Origin: Cocleimonas sp.
GTDB taxonomy: Bacteria; Pseudomonadota; Gammaproteobacteria; Thiotrichales; Thiotrichaceae
Assembly: GCA_021647365.1 (NCBI GenBank)
Contig: JAKIUW010000003.1
Coordinates: forward strand, 62,001 to 126,000
DNA: 64,000 bases
Direction of reading: 5' to 3'
Shown: in pieces, positions 25,545 through 33,126 of the stretch
How positions within the stretch are numbered: the first letter of the stretch is position 1
Layout of the letters: each line of letters starts with the position of its first letter
Notes under the pieces: generated by a model
The model's database searches: none
What the model saw: only the letters and a program-made list of their open reading frames with translations
Told to the model about the DNA's origin: nothing
Translations under genes and position numbers: made by a program

Positions 25545-25634
25545 TTACTGCATAAATACCGACGTGAAGAACATTACCCAACTAAAGGCAACTAATGCAA
25601 CAATAATAAATGCAGGTACAGTGAAATTCCACAT
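25545..25634 (-). CDS. 29-residue membrane peptide
   Basis: A short frame reads MWNFTVPAFIIVALVAF then SWVMFFTSVFMQ and stops at TAA. GGAG lies 8 bases before the ATG. The peptide is almost entirely one hydrophobic helix, like known small membrane proteins. It lies in a 175-base gap between the TetR gene and the ankyrin lipoprotein gene and reads in the same direction as the latter, though downstream of it. No homology can be claimed. Confidence 0.5.
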   Translation of the reverse strand: MWNFTVPAFIIVALVAFSWVMFFTSVFMQ

Positions 25635-25717
25635 AAAAAAGCTCCGATATAATTTAACAGAGCTAAGTTAACGTATCTTTGCTTATATCGGCATGATATG
25701 CATCAAGGTATATTCAA

Positions 25718-26809
25718 TTACTTAAGAATTTCTATCACCTCACCATGCTTTAAATGGTTGGCTAAACCTTTTGGTGTTTTACCATCGGTGTTATGTGCAT
25801 TTCTACTTAAGCCACGATTTATTAAATAAGCCGCAGTCTTTGGATGCCCAAACCGTGCCGCTTCATGCAATGCTGTCCAGTTTTTTGTTGTTTTTGCGTA
25901 TAGATCTGCTTTGTTATTTAACAAAAGTTTCACCATTTCAAGGCGACCCTTTGCCGCGGCTTCGTGTAAAGGTGTTTCTTTGAACTGATCTCTAGCATTA
26001 ACATTAGCACCATTAGCAAGAATCACGCCTGCAAAACCTACTTGTCCTCTTGCTGCTGCTTTATGTAATAACGATTCACCAATGCTATCCGTAATATTTA
26101 CATCAGCCTTATTACTGGCAAGTAGTTTTGCGATTTCCACATTGCCGTTTTTTAATACGACTTGAAGTGGTGTTCCTTTCGAGGTGCCTGCATTGGCATT
26201 AGCACCATATTTTAGTAATTTAGCTACAATTCCTACATGGGCTTTTTCGATAGCAATAAATAGAGGTGTTTCACCTGAGCGGCTCGCTGTATTTGCATCA
26301 GCTCCATTCTCTAATAATAACTGAACAAAGCTGGTGTTTCCTTTTGATATAGCGAGATGTAAAGGCGTTCTGCCACCACGTGTTTTGGCATTTACATCGG
26401 CACCGTAAAGAACCAATTTATCTGCCATATCGTTAAAGCCAAGGCGTAAAGCGCTGTATAAAACAGGCTCTCCGTTTACCGCTACGGTATTTGCGTCCGC
26501 ACCTTGTTTCAAGAAACGCTCAGCTTCTTTTTTTCTACCCGCCATCAAGTTATCACCTAATGCTTTGTCGGTGACTACGTTTGATCTTGGACGATAAGGT
26601 ACTTTACGTTTTTTAAGACGCCCAGCTGTAGATGCGGCTTCCTTGCCATCTGCTGATCTTGATGTGCTATCACCTTCTGTGACAGTTTCACTTGATGCTG
26701 CAGTTGTATCTTCATCGCTTGTTGATTTTACGCCAGCTGCCCCACAGCCTGACAAAATCACACACGAAAAACACAGCCCCAACAGAATTTGTAATGATTG
26801 ATTAGACAT
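25718..26809 (-). CDS. Ankyrin-repeat lipoprotein
   Basis: 363 residues. Lipobox LSGC near residue 20, a charged, low-complexity linker (about 30-80), then seven or eight ankyrin repeats (GRTPLHLAISKGNTSFVQLL, SGETPLFIAIEKAHVGIV, KETPLHEAAAKGRLEMVKLL). Protein-protein binding at the inner face of the outer membrane is likely; partners are unknown. The start ATG 26809 has GGGG 7 bases upstream; the ATG six codons earlier has none. Confidence 0.85.
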   Translation of the reverse strand: MSNQSLQILLGLCFSCVILSGCGAAGVKSTSDEDTTAASSETVTEGDSTSRSADGKEAASTAGRLKKRKVPYRPRSNVVTDKALGDNLMAGRKKEAERFLKQGADANTVAVNGEPVLYSALRLGFNDMADKLVLYGADVNAKTRGGRTPLHLAISKGNTSFVQLLLENGADANTASRSGETPLFIAIEKAHVGIVAKLLKYGANANAGTSKGTPLQVVLKNGNVEIAKLLASNKADVNITDSIGESLLHKAAARGQVGFAGVILANGANVNARDQFKETPLHEAAAKGRLEMVKLLLNNKADLYAKTTKNWTALHEAARFGHPKTAAYLINRGLSRNAHNTDGKTPKGLANHLKHGEVIEILK

Positions 26810-27076
26810 TACGTTACCCCTTTCCATGTAAGTAGCTCGTTTATAAACGAGTAATTATTATTCCTTAGCCCTGCATGATAGCTAATATCATGTTTTTTGT
26901 CATTCGGTAATCCATGTATTTCGCATCTAAATTATCTTATAAATCGTAGTGTTTGTATTAAAAAATACCAGATATTAAATAATTGGAACTTATTAATATT
27001 ATTATGTACTTATGTCTGTACAATTCGCGCACCAACTGTGCTCAATGTTGTGTCATTAACTTTAGAGAAAATTAAT

Positions 27077-27574
27077 ATGCTACTTAAACCTTTGAATATC
27101 GCTGCCATTTGCCTGCTTTTACCACTTATGGCTTGTAATTCAAAAACAAGTTCATCATCCGTTACTCCATCAACGGCTTCGCCAACCACAACAAAAGCTG
27201 CAGACCCAATCCCTCAAGCAGGTGGTTACAGCAATATTGATAACGCCAAGCTTAAAGAACTCATAGCCCAAGGTGTGACCGTAGTTGATATTCGCCGCGA
27301 AGAAGAATGGCAACAAACAGGTATCGTAGAAGGCAGTAAAACCATTACCTTTTTTGACAATATGGGGCGCATCAACCCTAATTTTGTTCCCGAGTTCACA
27401 GCGATTGCTCAAAAAGACCAACCCGTTGCATTGATTTGTCGCACAGGCAATAGAACACAAGCAGCAAGCCAAGCTGTTGCACAACAATTAGGCTATAAAA
27501 ATGTTATGAATGTAACGCATGGAATAACAGGCTGGATTGCAGAAAAGCGTCCTGTTATGAAATACCAAAAGTAA
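27077..27574 (+). CDS. Rhodanese-domain lipoprotein
   Basis: 165 residues. The lipobox is LLPLMAC, followed by a Ser/Thr-rich linker and a single rhodanese domain (about 55-165). VVDIRREEEW and the active loop ICRTGNRTQAA hold the catalytic cysteine; NVTHGITGW closes the fold. It would transfer sulfane sulfur in the periplasm, which fits the sox genes in this window. The start was placed at ATG 27077 because it begins the lipoprotein signal. Confidence 0.85.
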   Translation: MLLKPLNIAAICLLLPLMACNSKTSSSSVTPSTASPTTTKAADPIPQAGGYSNIDNAKLKELIAQGVTVVDIRREEEWQQTGIVEGSKTITFFDNMGRINPNFVPEFTAIAQKDQPVALICRTGNRTQAASQAVAQQLGYKNVMNVTHGITGWIAEKRPVMKYQK

Positions 27575-27622
27575 GTTATACTAGGCGATTTAGGATGGAA
27601 GTAGAAAAATATTGCCTTCATC

Positions 27623-28063
27623 CTAAATCAACATAATGCTAACATTTACCAAAAAACCAACACGCTTTTTAGAAAGATCACCTCCGCGATGTAGCTCCAA
27701 CTCTAATGTTTCATAATCGATTTCGTAAATTTCAATAATAAGCCAATAGTCTGGATCCTTCTCTAATAACTTTTCTGGTCTTAAGCTTTTTTCATTGAAT
27801 GGCATGGCATGATAATACTCGCTGTATTTCATTAAGCCATAGCGTTTAACAAGCTCCTGCTCAACCTCGCTGGCCGCTTCATCCGAAACACGATATTTTG
27901 CCACAAGCACGGTTTGCCCTGTGCCTTTATCGCATTCAAGGTACTTTAACTTGGCTGGTTTTTCTGCATATTCAGAAAACAAATCACCACAGCTTACTTT
28001 TTCAGCAGGTGCACAGCCTTGAAATATGGCAAGCACAAGCAACAGTGAAATAAGCTTAAGCAA
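27623..28063 (-). CDS. Lipoprotein of unknown function
   Basis: 146 residues with a short signal and lipobox LAIFQGC. The mature part has one further pair of cysteines (VSCGDLF, LECDKG) and a mixed alpha/beta pattern (VAKYRVSDEAASEVEQEL, YWLIIEIYEIDYE). I do not recognise the family. Five bases separate it from the hemerythrin gene upstream, so the two are co-transcribed. Confidence 0.7.
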   Translation of the reverse strand: MLKLISLLLVLAIFQGCAPAEKVSCGDLFSEYAEKPAKLKYLECDKGTGQTVLVAKYRVSDEAASEVEQELVKRYGLMKYSEYYHAMPFNEKSLRPEKLLEKDPDYWLIIEIYEIDYETLELELHRGGDLSKKRVGFLVNVSIMLI

Positions 28064-28067
28064 CGAA

Positions 28068-28511
28068 TTAATTAAAAGGCTTAAAGTTTAAAACAGCATC
28101 CATTTGCTCATCTGTAAATAACGATTCGATAATCGGAAATAACTCTCTTTCTTCTATCCGTGTATGCCTTTCTAGTATCACAGCAAACTCGGCTAAATCT
28201 TGTCTTGCCGTTTCAGGTGTCATCTGTGGAATCAACATGCGAAGATATCCATGTTCTTTTAAAAGAGGCTTTGCTAGTTCCACGTGCTCTTTAAACTCTT
28301 TAAATATAGGAGCAAAAATAGTGTGTTCCTCATGTTGAAAGTGCTCTTCTAACTCATCATCATTATATTTTTTCACTAACGCGATAGCGTCTAATAGCTC
28401 TTCATCAGAGCCATTCTCGACAACTTTCGTAATCTTCTTTGCCATCACCAGTGAACCATTATGCTCACGTGATAGCTTTTGTAACTGTTCTGCTCTCTTC
28501 ATTTTAGTCAT
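28068..28511 (-). CDS. Hemerythrin-like domain protein
   Basis: 147 residues, helical, no signal peptide. Metal-ligand pattern: LSREHNGSL, HFQHEEHTIF, LLKEHGYLR and LERHTRIEERELF give the histidines and acidic residues for a di-iron site. Possible roles are oxygen or nitric-oxide sensing or iron-sulfur repair support. A repeat arm (28513-28535) lies directly before the ATG. Confidence 0.88.
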   Translation of the reverse strand: MTKMKRAEQLQKLSREHNGSLVMAKKITKVVENGSDEELLDAIALVKKYNDDELEEHFQHEEHTIFAPIFKEFKEHVELAKPLLKEHGYLRMLIPQMTPETARQDLAEFAVILERHTRIEERELFPIIESLFTDEQMDAVLNFKPFN

Positions 28512-28512
28512 C

Positions 28513-28535
28513 CATTTAAAACAAGGGGGGTGTGC
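28513..28535 (-). repeat. GCACAC-type arm (reverse), upstream of hemerythrin gene
   Basis: CATTTAAAAC-AA-GGGGGGTGTGC, two mismatches to the TAG-type arm. It points away from the next arm (28556), so the two are arranged tail to tail, unlike the normal palindrome. Confidence 0.8.
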
Positions 28536-28555
28536 TTATTACTATAGAGTATAAA

Positions 28556-28564
28556 GCACACCCC
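28556..28564 (+). repeat. GCACAC-type arm, first part, split by IS30 remnant
   Basis: GCACACCCC, continued at 28959-28973 (CCCCACTTTTACATG) after a 387-base IS30-like insertion in the C-run. Confidence 0.8.
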
Positions 28565-28951
28565 GCGAATTCAACTCGTAAGTGCAATTTAAATTAATCG
28601 TTTAGCAAAATGGGTAAGCTGAGTAAGCTTATGCATTTTCAAACGACAACTTGAGGAGCACATATGGCTACAAACAACGTACCCAAGACCTACGTTACCA
28701 AATCTACGCAATGAATCAAATAGAGATGTTACAAAAAGATATAGCAATAGCAATCAATGTATCCGCCAGTACCGTTAGCAGAGAGCTTAAAAGAAATTGT
28801 GGAAAACGGGGTTTCTATGTAAAAACAGCCCATAAAATGGCACTTGAAAGGTGACAAGTTAAATAATAGACCCAGAAAAGCCCTTGATGAGAAAACACCT
28901 AATGAGGTATTCTTTTCTGGAAAACGGATTGCACTTGGGAGTTGAATTCGC
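28565..28951. mobile_element. IS30-family deletion derivative
   Basis: Inverted ends: GCGAATTCAACTCGTAAGTG at the left and, read from the right end, GCGAATTCAACTCCCAAGTG; 24 bases with 2 mismatches. Only the two ends of the transposase gene remain: the N-terminal DNA-binding part and, directly after it, the C-terminal LNNRPRKALDEKTPNEVFF. The DDE catalytic core is missing. IS30 relatives prefer GC-rich palindromic targets, which fits insertion into the C-run of a repeat arm. Confidence 0.85.
28651..28943 (+). pseudogene. IS30-family transposase, internally deleted
   Basis: The first part (28651-28854) reads YKQRTQDLRYQIYAMNQ and DIAIAINVSASTVSRELKRN, the IS30 helix-turn-helix, then a stop. 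Five bases later the frame LNNRPRKALDEKTPNEVFF to GKRIALGS is the conserved C-terminus. About 750 bases holding the catalytic residues have been lost. It cannot encode an active transposase but might still bind IS30 ends. Confidence 0.85.
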
Positions 28952-28958
28952 GCGCGCG

Positions 28959-28973
28959 CCCCACTTTTACATG
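28959..28973 (+). repeat. GCACAC-type arm, second part
   Basis: CCCCACTTTTACATG, the inner part of the CAC-type arm split by the IS30 remnant. Confidence 0.8.
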
Positions 28974-28981
28974 GCTATTAT

Positions 28982-30106
28982 CTATTCTGCCCCATGCCTT
29001 AATATCGCTAAGCTTCGAGGTAAATACACATCTGCTATATGTGTGGATTCTAGCTCTAGTTCAAAGTCGGGCAATACACTTTGGTAGATCTCGTTTTCTT
29101 CTGGCGCATCACCTTCACGGCGCTCTTCCGCAATCATCTCAAATTCAAGTGGTAACAAATCTAGATTAAAACTCTTAAAGGTTTCTTGTGGAAGATCACT
29201 AATAGTTAGCGAGAGTGACTGGTCATGTTTAAGTTTTTTATTAATTTTATGTTGATAGTTTTCGCCTTTTACAGAAATTATCTTTACTGACTCGGCACCA
29301 AAATATCCGATGACAATATCCAATGCTAGTTTACCTTCGCCTTCATCATACAAATAATAGCTAAAATCCATATCACGTTGCAGTGTAAGCCTTGCAACAT
29401 CATCAAGGTCCACTTGGTGCTTATGGGTTAGTCGGCAATCTAAAATTGAAAGCCATGCAGATGAATACTCTTTTAAGAACCCGCAAAACTCATCTTTGTG
29501 AATATCATCCTGCAAAGAAACAACGACACGATGGTTTATATATTTCTCTAAAATAGGGTCATAAGAATTACCCACTGCTGAGAGCGCAGTTGTACCAATC
29601 TTTTTTAAATTAGCGCTTTGCGTATCAAAAACAGCGCCACCACCAGATTTCCCTCCTTTCATTCGTGATAGAAAAACATTGAGTGCCTCACCGATGGCAT
29701 CGTTAAACATATTGAAGAATATTTTAAACTTACGTGCCAAAGTCGTCATAAAACTAGGATCAGTGACTGCTGATATTTCTTTCTTCCTATTCTCCTGATT
29801 TTCATTTGAAAGCTCAGTGTGGTTTCGGTAGATCGCACGAATCTGATCAATGTCATCACTATAAAAAATATACGATGTTATTGGATCACCCATTGAATTT
29901 TTTGAGGCGCGAGAAAAATACAGCTCCATGCCATTAGTATAAATATGTGTTCTACCCCAGATTTTTTTACCATTTTGCATCTCAATAGTGGTGTGAAAAT
30001 TTTGTAAATCTTTCAGTACGCGATCTTTATTGCGCCACTTCATAACATTCGAAAACAATGCACCAAGGAATATAAAACCAATTGTGAGTAGAAAGATACT
30101 GTCCAT
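28982..30106 (-). CDS. Unknown protein with N-terminal membrane anchor
   Basis: 374 residues. One membrane helix (about 2-20) is followed by a mainly beta and alpha cytoplasmic part. Visible features: QNGKKIWGRTHIYTNGMELY early on, a helical stretch KFKIFFNMFNDAIGEALNVFL (about 125-150), and an acidic C-terminus (LPDFELELESTHIADVYLPR). The order resembles nothing I can name with confidence. It stands alone, its stop lying 9 bases from a repeat arm. Confidence 0.7.
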   Translation of the reverse strand: MDSIFLLTIGFIFLGALFSNVMKWRNKDRVLKDLQNFHTTIEMQNGKKIWGRTHIYTNGMELYFSRASKNSMGDPITSYIFYSDDIDQIRAIYRNHTELSNENQENRKKEISAVTDPSFMTTLARKFKIFFNMFNDAIGEALNVFLSRMKGGKSGGGAVFDTQSANLKKIGTTALSAVGNSYDPILEKYINHRVVVSLQDDIHKDEFCGFLKEYSSAWLSILDCRLTHKHQVDLDDVARLTLQRDMDFSYYLYDEGEGKLALDIVIGYFGAESVKIISVKGENYQHKINKKLKHDQSLSLTISDLPQETFKSFNLDLLPLEFEMIAEERREGDAPEENEIYQSVLPDFELELESTHIADVYLPRSLAILRHGAE

Positions 30107-30217
30107 AGAAAGTGCCGTTGATATTTTATCGTTGCCACAAAGTTTACAGGAAAAGGTAAATCCTTTGCGCAGAGAGATTTTTACTCGTTACTTCTCTTAA
30201 CGCAAGGATTTCAAATA

Positions 30218-30330
30218 TAAAAAAGCCAGGCCGAAGCCTGGCTTGAAGTACCCACAAAAAGCAAGGGGAGCCTTTTGTGAGTGGAGTCCCGAAGGACTCA
30301 GGGGCTAACAACATTGAAATCGGGGGCTGT
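30218..30330 (-). ncRNA. Candidate small RNA ending in an intrinsic terminator
   Basis: Read leftwards, three stem-loops follow one another: GAGTCC-TTCG-GGACTC, then CACAAAAGGC pairing with GCTTTTTGTG, then AAGCCAGGC-TTCG-GCCTGGCTT followed by a T-run. Two have UUCG loops, which form very stable RNA hairpins, and the last is a canonical terminator. No protein gene ends here on this strand within 400 bases; the nearest upstream is the small secreted protein at 30740. A promoter is not clear (TATATG about 30328-30333 is a possible -10). It could instead be the 3' leader end of that gene. Confidence 0.42.
30223..30244 (-). terminator. Intrinsic terminator (GCCAGGC stem, UUCG loop)
   Basis: Nine-base stem, UUCG loop on the minus strand, then TTTTTTATATTT. 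It is the end of the candidate small RNA. Confidence 0.85.
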
Positions 30331-30576
30331 CATATAGTTTTGCTGCTAGCCAAAAAAGTTACGTGGGTATGCTTAAGTTGAGATTGTTTTGATTGCCTTT
30401 TATTTATTTTTATAATTATTGTTAAGGTATTATTTCCTTAATGTGAACTTAATATCTCACAGATGTTAATTAGAGTCATTCAGAAATGGATGAACTACAT
30501 GACTTTCTGATAGAAGGTTGAGGTGAATAAGTTTTTCTTTAGGTTGATATAAACTAAGGAGCAGTAAGTTATTTAT

Positions 30577-30680
30577 ATTAGTTGTCTCAGAAGTATTTAC
30601 ATATTCCCCGCGCCCTTCGACTCCGCTCAAGGTGCGGAAATGAGCGCTATGTGAATGCCAATACTTTTTGGACAACTAAT
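30577..30680. repeat. 104-bp inverted-repeat element
   Basis: Ends ATTAGTTGTC and GACAACTAAT are perfect 10-base inverted repeats; symmetry continues with AGTATT/AATACT and ATTC/GAAT, and a central hairpin CCGCGCC..GGTGCGG whose loop side includes CTTCGACTCCGCTCAAGG. It may be a small non-autonomous element. Other copies are not present in the window. Confidence 0.55.
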
Positions 30681-30713
30681 ACTAAAGGTTTTTATTATTA
30701 GAGGTCGTTAAAC

Positions 30714-30736
30714 TCACACCCCCCTATTTTTACATG
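30714..30736 (+). repeat. GCACAC-type solitary arm
   Basis: TCACACCCCCC-TAT-TTTTACATG, two mismatches to the TAG type, directly after the stop of the small secreted protein gene. Confidence 0.85.
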
Positions 30737-30739
30737 ATG

Positions 30740-30976
30740 CTACTTATCTTCCTCAATATACTCATCATTTAAGTTAAATATGAAATCTTCCACTTCACGA
30801 AAGAGAACAAATTTACGTAATTCATATTCCATTTCTTCAATCGCTAAGCCATGCCCGCTTTCAATTAAGTAATCAAGATCTTCGCCCATCGCCAAGTAAG
30901 GATCACTTAATGCTGTTGCTTGAGACGCACCCACGCATAAGCTGCATGTGATGCATAGTTGTAGTAATAATTTCAT
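30740..30976 (-). CDS. Small secreted acidic protein, unknown
   Basis: 78 residues: signal peptide ending ASQATA, then about 55 strongly acidic residues (GEDLDYLIESGHGLAIEEMEY, LNDEYIEEDK) predicted helical. No cysteine in the mature part. No family recognised. Confidence 0.6.
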   Translation of the reverse strand: MKLLLQLCITCSLCVGASQATALSDPYLAMGEDLDYLIESGHGLAIEEMEYELRKFVLFREVEDFIFNLNDEYIEEDK

Positions 30977-31092
30977 AAGCCCGTGTAAAAATCCCCATAG
31001 TTACTTTTGTTATTATTATTTTTGCCCATATTCTACGGGATTTGAGGTATTTTGTGAAGGAAATAGGTTTTATCTTTACTTATTAATCCAGT

Positions 31093-33126
31093 TTAATCCA
31101 TTATGTTTGAGATGGCGCGCCTTAACAATAAAAGTGCATCTTTTTTACCGTGAATATCACCCCCCATTTTTTTAGCTACATCCTTCCATGAATGTTTTTG
31201 TAATACTTTTAGCACAAGAATTTCTTTTTCATCATCATTTAAATTTTCCTTACTTCGTTTAAAGGTAGTGCTCAATCTGTTATAAACAAACCTCCAAATT
31301 GGATAAACCGTATTTTCATAGCCACGTTGTTTATTCGCAAACGCGATTAGTTCTTTCTCCTCGTCGATTTGTAAGGACTCTTGAGGTGTAAGGAGCGCTA
31401 AAACAAGCTTGGTTTCTAGTTCTCGAAAAGGTTCTAATAATAAATGAGGGAAGTGTTTTTCAAAACGTTGTGCAGCAGTCTCTAACAACGTTTCTCCTAC
31501 TGTTGTTTTTGAATGCAGCATGACTACCGAGTGAGTACCACTGCTGGCATCTCGTTTCATGCCTAAATACACAGGCGTAAATTTTAGCTGTTGCCAAAAA
31601 GAGAGAAGCTCCGTAGTCGCGCCAAAGCTGGTGCTTAGATAATCAGCTTTAGAGTTTTGCATTAATGATTTTAATAGAGCTGTCCCCAAGCCTTGCTGTT
31701 GCAATTCAGGGTGAACAGCAATGCGAATAATGCGCTCTCCATGCATGCAGGGCGCATTTTCAACGCCAGCATTTGCCGCCAGCGATTGTGCGACCAAGTG
31801 CCCTTTTAAACGGCGGCTACCTTCAAAAATATCCGTAGCAGTTTTTACATCAATTCCACCTTCTTTTATAAGCAATGCAACAGCGACTATTTGTTTATTA
31901 ATTTGAATGACATGAATGCTAATCAGATCATCATCCAGCAGGTGCATTAAATCGGAGGGCTTGGTTTGGTAATGGGCGCTGACTAATAAACCAAACAGCT
32001 CTGAAAGCATTGCAGAATCATCTATCACTGCATTTTTATCTATAATTGAATTAATAGAAAGCAGTTCTGCTGAGCTTGTCGAATGCACACCCCCCCACTT
32101 TTGCATGATGTTTTTTGTGCCGCTCAAGCTTGTATCGTTTAACTCTGCTGGCTCAGCATTAAGAAGCAATGCATCAAACACAAAATTTTCCAACGTATCA
32201 TTCTCACTCCAGCGAATGGGCGTATTAAGTTCACAACTCACCCATTCTGGTGCGATATTATCCAATACTTTTTTGAAATTGATGGCAAAACCACGCCCGC
32301 TTCCTTCATAGCCGTGCTGTGTTGTTGCAAAAACAATGCGTGAATAATATGTGAGAAAGCTACTTAGCAACGAGACCGGAATAGCAGCGGCCTCATCAAT
32401 TAGCACCAAATCTGCTTTTGGCTTTTGTTGCTGTAATTCATCGGGCGAATAAAAAGTGAGCACACAATCAGGACTATCTTTTAATGCGTGTTTGAAAATA
32501 ATAGCCGCTGTTTTTTTGCTAGGCGCGCAAACGATAATATTTTTATATCCCACTTCAAAAAGTTTCGCGGCAGCGATGCCAAGCGCGGCAGATTTCCCCC
32601 GCCCACGGTCTGATGTAATGACCAAAGGGCGGCGACGGTGCCCTTTAACTACATGAATGATTTTATCAACAGCATCATCTTGATCTACACTGCCATGATT
32701 ATTCTTTTGTAGAGAGGTTTGTGGTGAAATGAGTGGCGTATCATTTGACGACAATGCTGTTATTTGAAGATGATCATACATTGATAGAACGGACCAAAAC
32801 CGCTGTAAAAATAAACTCTTATCTGAAGGGTTTTCAGGTGTTAATAAAAGCAGATAACCGCCACCACAGATTGTACCTGTAATTGCGCCAAAGGCATTAG
32901 GATCAAAAGCACACCCCCCCACTTTTACATGATGTTTTTCAGTATCTTTCGCATGGCAATCAAAAATAACCGCATCAAACTCTTGTCCTAAAAATGACTG
33001 TACTTTTTTCTGCTCTTCTAATAAAAGACAATCAAGATTTGTAGTGAGTTTTTTAGCATGAGTTAAGCAATCAGATTGACTGCCAGAAATAACAATTATT
33101 TGACGGTTGCCCGAGCTAAGCGACAT
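31093..33126 (-). CDS. tmcA: tRNA(Met) cytidine acetyltransferase with two repeat-encoded insertions
   Basis: 677 residues. Order: N-terminal domain, RecD-like helicase domain (Walker A TSDRGRGKSAA, Walker B DLVLIDEAAAIP), GNAT domain (IIRIAVHPELQQQGLGTALL) and C-terminal tRNA-binding part. It uses ATP and acetyl-CoA to make N4-acetylcytidine at the wobble base of elongator tRNA-Met. Start ATG 33126 overlaps the nadE stop (TAATG); an ATG five codons earlier is possible. Residues about 64-73 (KHHVKVGGCA) and about 340-348 (IMQKWGGVH) are translated from GCACAC-type repeat arms. By memory of E. coli TmcA, the first lies where that protein runs straight from FDARH to FDAAAF, so about 14 residues are extra. 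Confidence 0.93.
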   Translation of the reverse strand: MSLSSGNRQIIVISGSQSDCLTHAKKLTTNLDCLLLEEQKKVQSFLGQEFDAVIFDCHAKDTEKHHVKVGGCAFDPNAFGAITGTICGGGYLLLLTPENPSDKSLFLQRFWSVLSMYDHLQITALSSNDTPLISPQTSLQKNNHGSVDQDDAVDKIIHVVKGHRRRPLVITSDRGRGKSAALGIAAAKLFEVGYKNIIVCAPSKKTAAIIFKHALKDSPDCVLTFYSPDELQQQKPKADLVLIDEAAAIPVSLLSSFLTYYSRIVFATTQHGYEGSGRGFAINFKKVLDNIAPEWVSCELNTPIRWSENDTLENFVFDALLLNAEPAELNDTSLSGTKNIMQKWGGVHSTSSAELLSINSIIDKNAVIDDSAMLSELFGLLVSAHYQTKPSDLMHLLDDDLISIHVIQINKQIVAVALLIKEGGIDVKTATDIFEGSRRLKGHLVAQSLAANAGVENAPCMHGERIIRIAVHPELQQQGLGTALLKSLMQNSKADYLSTSFGATTELLSFWQQLKFTPVYLGMKRDASSGTHSVVMLHSKTTVGETLLETAAQRFEKHFPHLLLEPFRELETKLVLALLTPQESLQIDEEKELIAFANKQRGYENTVYPIWRFVYNRLSTTFKRSKENLNDDEKEILVLKVLQKHSWKDVAKKMGGDIHGKKDALLLLRRAISNIMD
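32068..32107 (+). repeat. GCACAC-type arm inside tmcA (second insertion)
   Basis: Arm 32085-32107, CAC type, with one change: TTTTGCATG instead of TTTTACATG. On the tmcA strand this turns TAA into CAA in the reading frame used. It is preceded by GAGCTTGTCGAA, a motif also found before the arm at 46105. Confidence 0.9.
32906..32934 (+). repeat. GCACAC-type arm inside tmcA (first insertion)
   Basis: Exact CAC-type arm at 32909-32931, flanked by AAA and ATG, translated as KHHVKVGGCA in the tmcA frame. Confidence 0.93.

Larger units (their letters stand above)
30107..30739. other. Long intergenic region with hairpins, candidate RNA and a palindrome
   Basis: About 630 bases without a convincing coding frame. 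It holds a candidate small RNA with terminator (30218-30330), a 104-base inverted-repeat element (30577-30680) and a solitary GCACAC-type arm (30714-30736). Confidence 0.6.
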
